From assembly GCA_020354275.1 (NCBI GenBank), contig CP070645.1:1038570-1054683 (forward strand): a stretch of 16,114 nucleotides of DNA, in the 5' to 3' direction. The translations under genes and the position numbers were made by a program. Position 1 is the first letter of the stretch. Each line of letters starts with the position of its first letter. The stretch comes from Dehalococcoidales bacterium (GTDB lineage: Bacteria; Chloroflexota; Dehalococcoidia; Dehalococcoidales; UBA2162). This document shows positions 14,244 through 16,114 of the stretch, piece by piece. The notes beneath the pieces were generated by a model. It was not told the DNA's origin, ran no database searches, and saw nothing but the letters and a program-made list of their open reading frames with translations.

Positions 14244-14273
14244 TCTCGTCCCTAAACTGGGGGGGAGGTTTTT
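14242..14273 (+). terminator. intrinsic terminator (attenuator) in the thrS leader
   Basis: CCTCTCGTCCC (14242-14252), loop TAAACT, then GGGGGGGAGG (14259-14268) and TTTTT (14269-14273). The stem forms 10 bp (two G-T) with one bulged G. It lies about 87 nt after the predicted transcript start and 27 nt before the thrS start codon. No gene on the + strand ends upstream, so it is best read as an attenuator. CTCGTCCCT followed by a G-rich arm and T run is the usual 3' half of T-box leaders, but the canonical T-box sequence is not present upstream. Confidence 0.8.
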
Positions 14274-14300
14274 ACTTGATGAATTCAAGGGGTCACCGAT

Positions 14301-16061
14301 TTGGTTAACAACGAAGGTAAAGACAACAAACTGGAGAAGATGAGACATTCGGCCGCTCATGTTATGGCCGAGGCGGTCCAGTCTGTCTTCCCCGAGGCCA
14401 GGTTTGGTATCGGGCCGGCTATTGAGAACGGCTTCTATTATGACTTTGAGTTACCCCGTTCATTAACGCCGGATGACCTGCCGGTTATCGAGGCCAAGAT
14501 GGCTGAAATAATCGCTGCTGACAAGCCCTTTATTAACGAGGAAGTGAGTAAGGAAGAAGCCAGCAAACTATTTGCCGCTCAGCCGTATAAGCTGGAATTG
14601 ATTGATGAAATTCCGGATGAAAAGGTTGGCCTGTACCGGCAGGGTTCCTTTGTTGACCTCTGTCGCGGGCCCCATGTCAGCTCTACCGGGGAGATTAAAA
14701 CCTTCAAGCTGGTTAGCATTGCCGGGGCCTACTGGCGCGGTTCTGAAAATAACCCGATGCTCCAGAGAATCTACGGTCTGTTGTTTCTATCAGATAAAGA
14801 GATGGATGATTATCTGGAACTACAGGAGGAACTAAAGAAGAGAGACCACAGGAAAATAGGCAAAGATCTGGACCTTTTCGTGTTTTCAGACCTGGTTGGT
14901 AAGGGACTTCCTTTATTCACTGAAAAAGGGTCAATAATAAGACGGGAGTTGGAACAGTTTGTGGTTGATGAGGAGACAAAAAGGGGTTACAAGCATGTTT
15001 ATACTCCGGACCTGGCCAATATTGCATTATATAAAACATCCGGCCATTACCCGTATTATAAAGACTCAATGTACCCGGTGATGAAGGTGGAAGAAGAAGA
15101 ATTAATGCTGAGGCCAATGACCTGCCCGCATCATTTCGAACTCTATTCAAGCAAGCCCAGGTCTTACCGAGAACTCCCTTTCAGGATTGCCGAGCTGGCC
15201 AAGCAATTTCGTTATGAAAAATCAGGTGAGTTGACTGGACTGATGAGGGTCAGGAGTTTTTGCCTGGCTGATTCTCATATCATCTGTCAGCCGGACCAGG
15301 CTATTGATGAGATAAACAGTGTTCTGGATTTAATAGAGTATGTGGCATCGGTGTTGGGCCTGAAGGCCGGAGACAATTATCACTACCGGTTGTCTTTGGG
15401 TGACCGAAAAGATGAAGTGAAATATTACCACGACGATGCAGCCTGGGACTTCGCCGAAGAAGTGTTGAGAACAGTGCTGGTACAACGGAAAGCCAGTTAT
15501 TTTGAGGCTGAGAAAGAAGCGGCTTTCTACGGTCCCAAGATTGATATTCAAATGAGGAATTTTGCCGGTAAAGAAGACACGGCATTTACCGTACAGTATG
15601 ACTTTGTTATGCCGAAGCGTTTCGGGCTGACTTATATAGATAAAGACCAGACGGAAAAAGAGCCGATTGTCATTCACCGTTCATCTATTGGGGCCATTGA
15701 AAGAACCATGGCTTTTCTCATTGAGCATTATGCCGGTGCCTTACCGGTGTGGCTGGCACCGGTACAGGTGATGGTGATTCCGGTAGCCGACCGCCACCTG
15801 GAGTATGCCCGTAAGCTGGGGGTAGAACTCACCGGTGAGGGTGTGCGGGCAAAAGTTGATGACCGTTCCGAGAGGATGAACCTGAAGATACGGCAGGCGC
15901 AGCTGGAAAAGGTGCCGTTTATGCTGGTGGTGGGTGATAAAGAGGAAGCTGAAGGCACTGTATCTGTCCGTTTACGCAGTGGTGAACAGCTGTCTTCGCA
16001 ACCCTTTGAGCGTTTTAAAGATACCGTTCAGATAACTATCGCCAGTAAATCGAAGGACTAA
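14301..16061 (+). CDS. thrS: threonyl-tRNA synthetase without a TGS domain
   Basis: Charges tRNA-Thr with threonine. 586 residues, about 55 shorter than the E. coli enzyme because the N-terminal TGS domain is missing. The editing domain comes first, with HSAAH (16-20) and CRGPH (121-125), the metal-dependent hydrolytic motif that clears Ser-tRNA. The catalytic core has zinc ligands Cys275 (MTCPHH), His326 (DSHII) and His459 (IHRSS), motif 2 FRYEKSGELTGLMRVRSF and motif 3 SSIGAIERTMAFLIEHYAG. The C-terminal anticodon-binding domain starts near LPVWLAPVQVMVIPVADRH. The start is TTG at 14301, with AAGGGG 8 nt upstream; there is no in-frame ATG until codon 14, which lies just before the HSAAH motif. 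Thus the TGS domain is truly absent here, not missed upstream, since the terminator and its T run occupy that space. infC, rpmI and rplT often follow thrS, but they would lie beyond the window. Confidence 0.96.
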   Translation: MVNNEGKDNKLEKMRHSAAHVMAEAVQSVFPEARFGIGPAIENGFYYDFELPRSLTPDDLPVIEAKMAEIIAADKPFINEEVSKEEASKLFAAQPYKLELIDEIPDEKVGLYRQGSFVDLCRGPHVSSTGEIKTFKLVSIAGAYWRGSENNPMLQRIYGLLFLSDKEMDDYLELQEELKKRDHRKIGKDLDLFVFSDLVGKGLPLFTEKGSIIRRELEQFVVDEETKRGYKHVYTPDLANIALYKTSGHYPYYKDSMYPVMKVEEEELMLRPMTCPHHFELYSSKPRSYRELPFRIAELAKQFRYEKSGELTGLMRVRSFCLADSHIICQPDQAIDEINSVLDLIEYVASVLGLKAGDNYHYRLSLGDRKDEVKYYHDDAAWDFAEEVLRTVLVQRKASYFEAEKEAAFYGPKIDIQMRNFAGKEDTAFTVQYDFVMPKRFGLTYIDKDQTEKEPIVIHRSSIGAIERTMAFLIEHYAGALPVWLAPVQVMVIPVADRHLEYARKLGVELTGEGVRAKVDDRSERMNLKIRQAQLEKVPFMLVVGDKEEAEGTVSVRLRSGEQLSSQPFERFKDTVQITIASKSKD

Positions 16062-16114
16062 AATAAGGGTTATTAACCCATAATTAAGCAGTTGAATTGA
16101 TTAGAACCTGGGAA

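Noticed and set aside
14149..14273. A canonical T-box riboswitch before thrS
   Set aside because: The conserved AGGGTGGNACCGCG block is not present and no Thr codon sits where the specifier should be; kept only as a T-box-like finding.
16067..16079. Palindrome GGGTTATTAACCC after thrS as a terminator
   Set aside because: Only a 5-bp stem with no T run on the + strand; infC usually follows thrS in the same transcript, so termination here is not expected.

Overview
The window (about 50% GC by eye) looks like the chromosome of an anaerobic bacterium related to the Chloroflexota/Dehalococcoidia. This assignment is an inference from the compact shikimate-to-aromatic operon ending in pheA-tyrA, the small type I dehydroquinase and the short ThrRS lacking a TGS domain. 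I see no rRNA, tRNA, insertion sequence, prophage or CRISPR array.

Layout: (1) At nt 1-3166 on the + strand is an ABC-2 type exporter: an ATPase cut by the left window edge and two paralogous permeases. (2) At nt 3208-13811 on the - strand is one tightly packed operon. In transcription order it holds a DRE-TIM aldolase, aroB, aroD, two SAM methyltransferases (the first broken by an in-frame TGA), aroE, aroK, aroA, a GNAT acetyltransferase, aroC, pheA and tyrA. Leaving out the extra genes, the order follows the biochemical pathway from dehydroquinate synthase to the phenylalanine and tyrosine branches. The expected first enzyme, DAHP synthase, is absent, and the uncharacterised aldolase stands in its position. 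(3) At nt 13812-14300 is a divergent control region. (4) At nt 14301-16061 on the + strand is thrS.

The most interesting part is the control region. Two back-to-back sigma-70-type promoters fire outward, one into the aro operon and one into thrS. The aro leader encodes an apparently unannotated 31-codon peptide with four Tyr, two Phe and one Trp codon. It is followed by a 10-bp hairpin, and the segments overlapping and following the small ORF can form mutually exclusive pairings in the manner of a classical ribosome-mediated attenuator. The thrS leader also holds a strong intrinsic terminator before the coding region. It resembles the 3' part of a T-box leader but lacks the canonical T-box sequence. 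Both divergent units therefore appear to be controlled by transcription attenuation.

Together, the - strand genes would convert DAHP to chorismate and on to phenylpyruvate and (hydroxy)phenylpyruvate or tyrosine precursors. Phe feedback is expected at PheA through its ACT domain, and supply-sensing attenuation is expected at the operon head.
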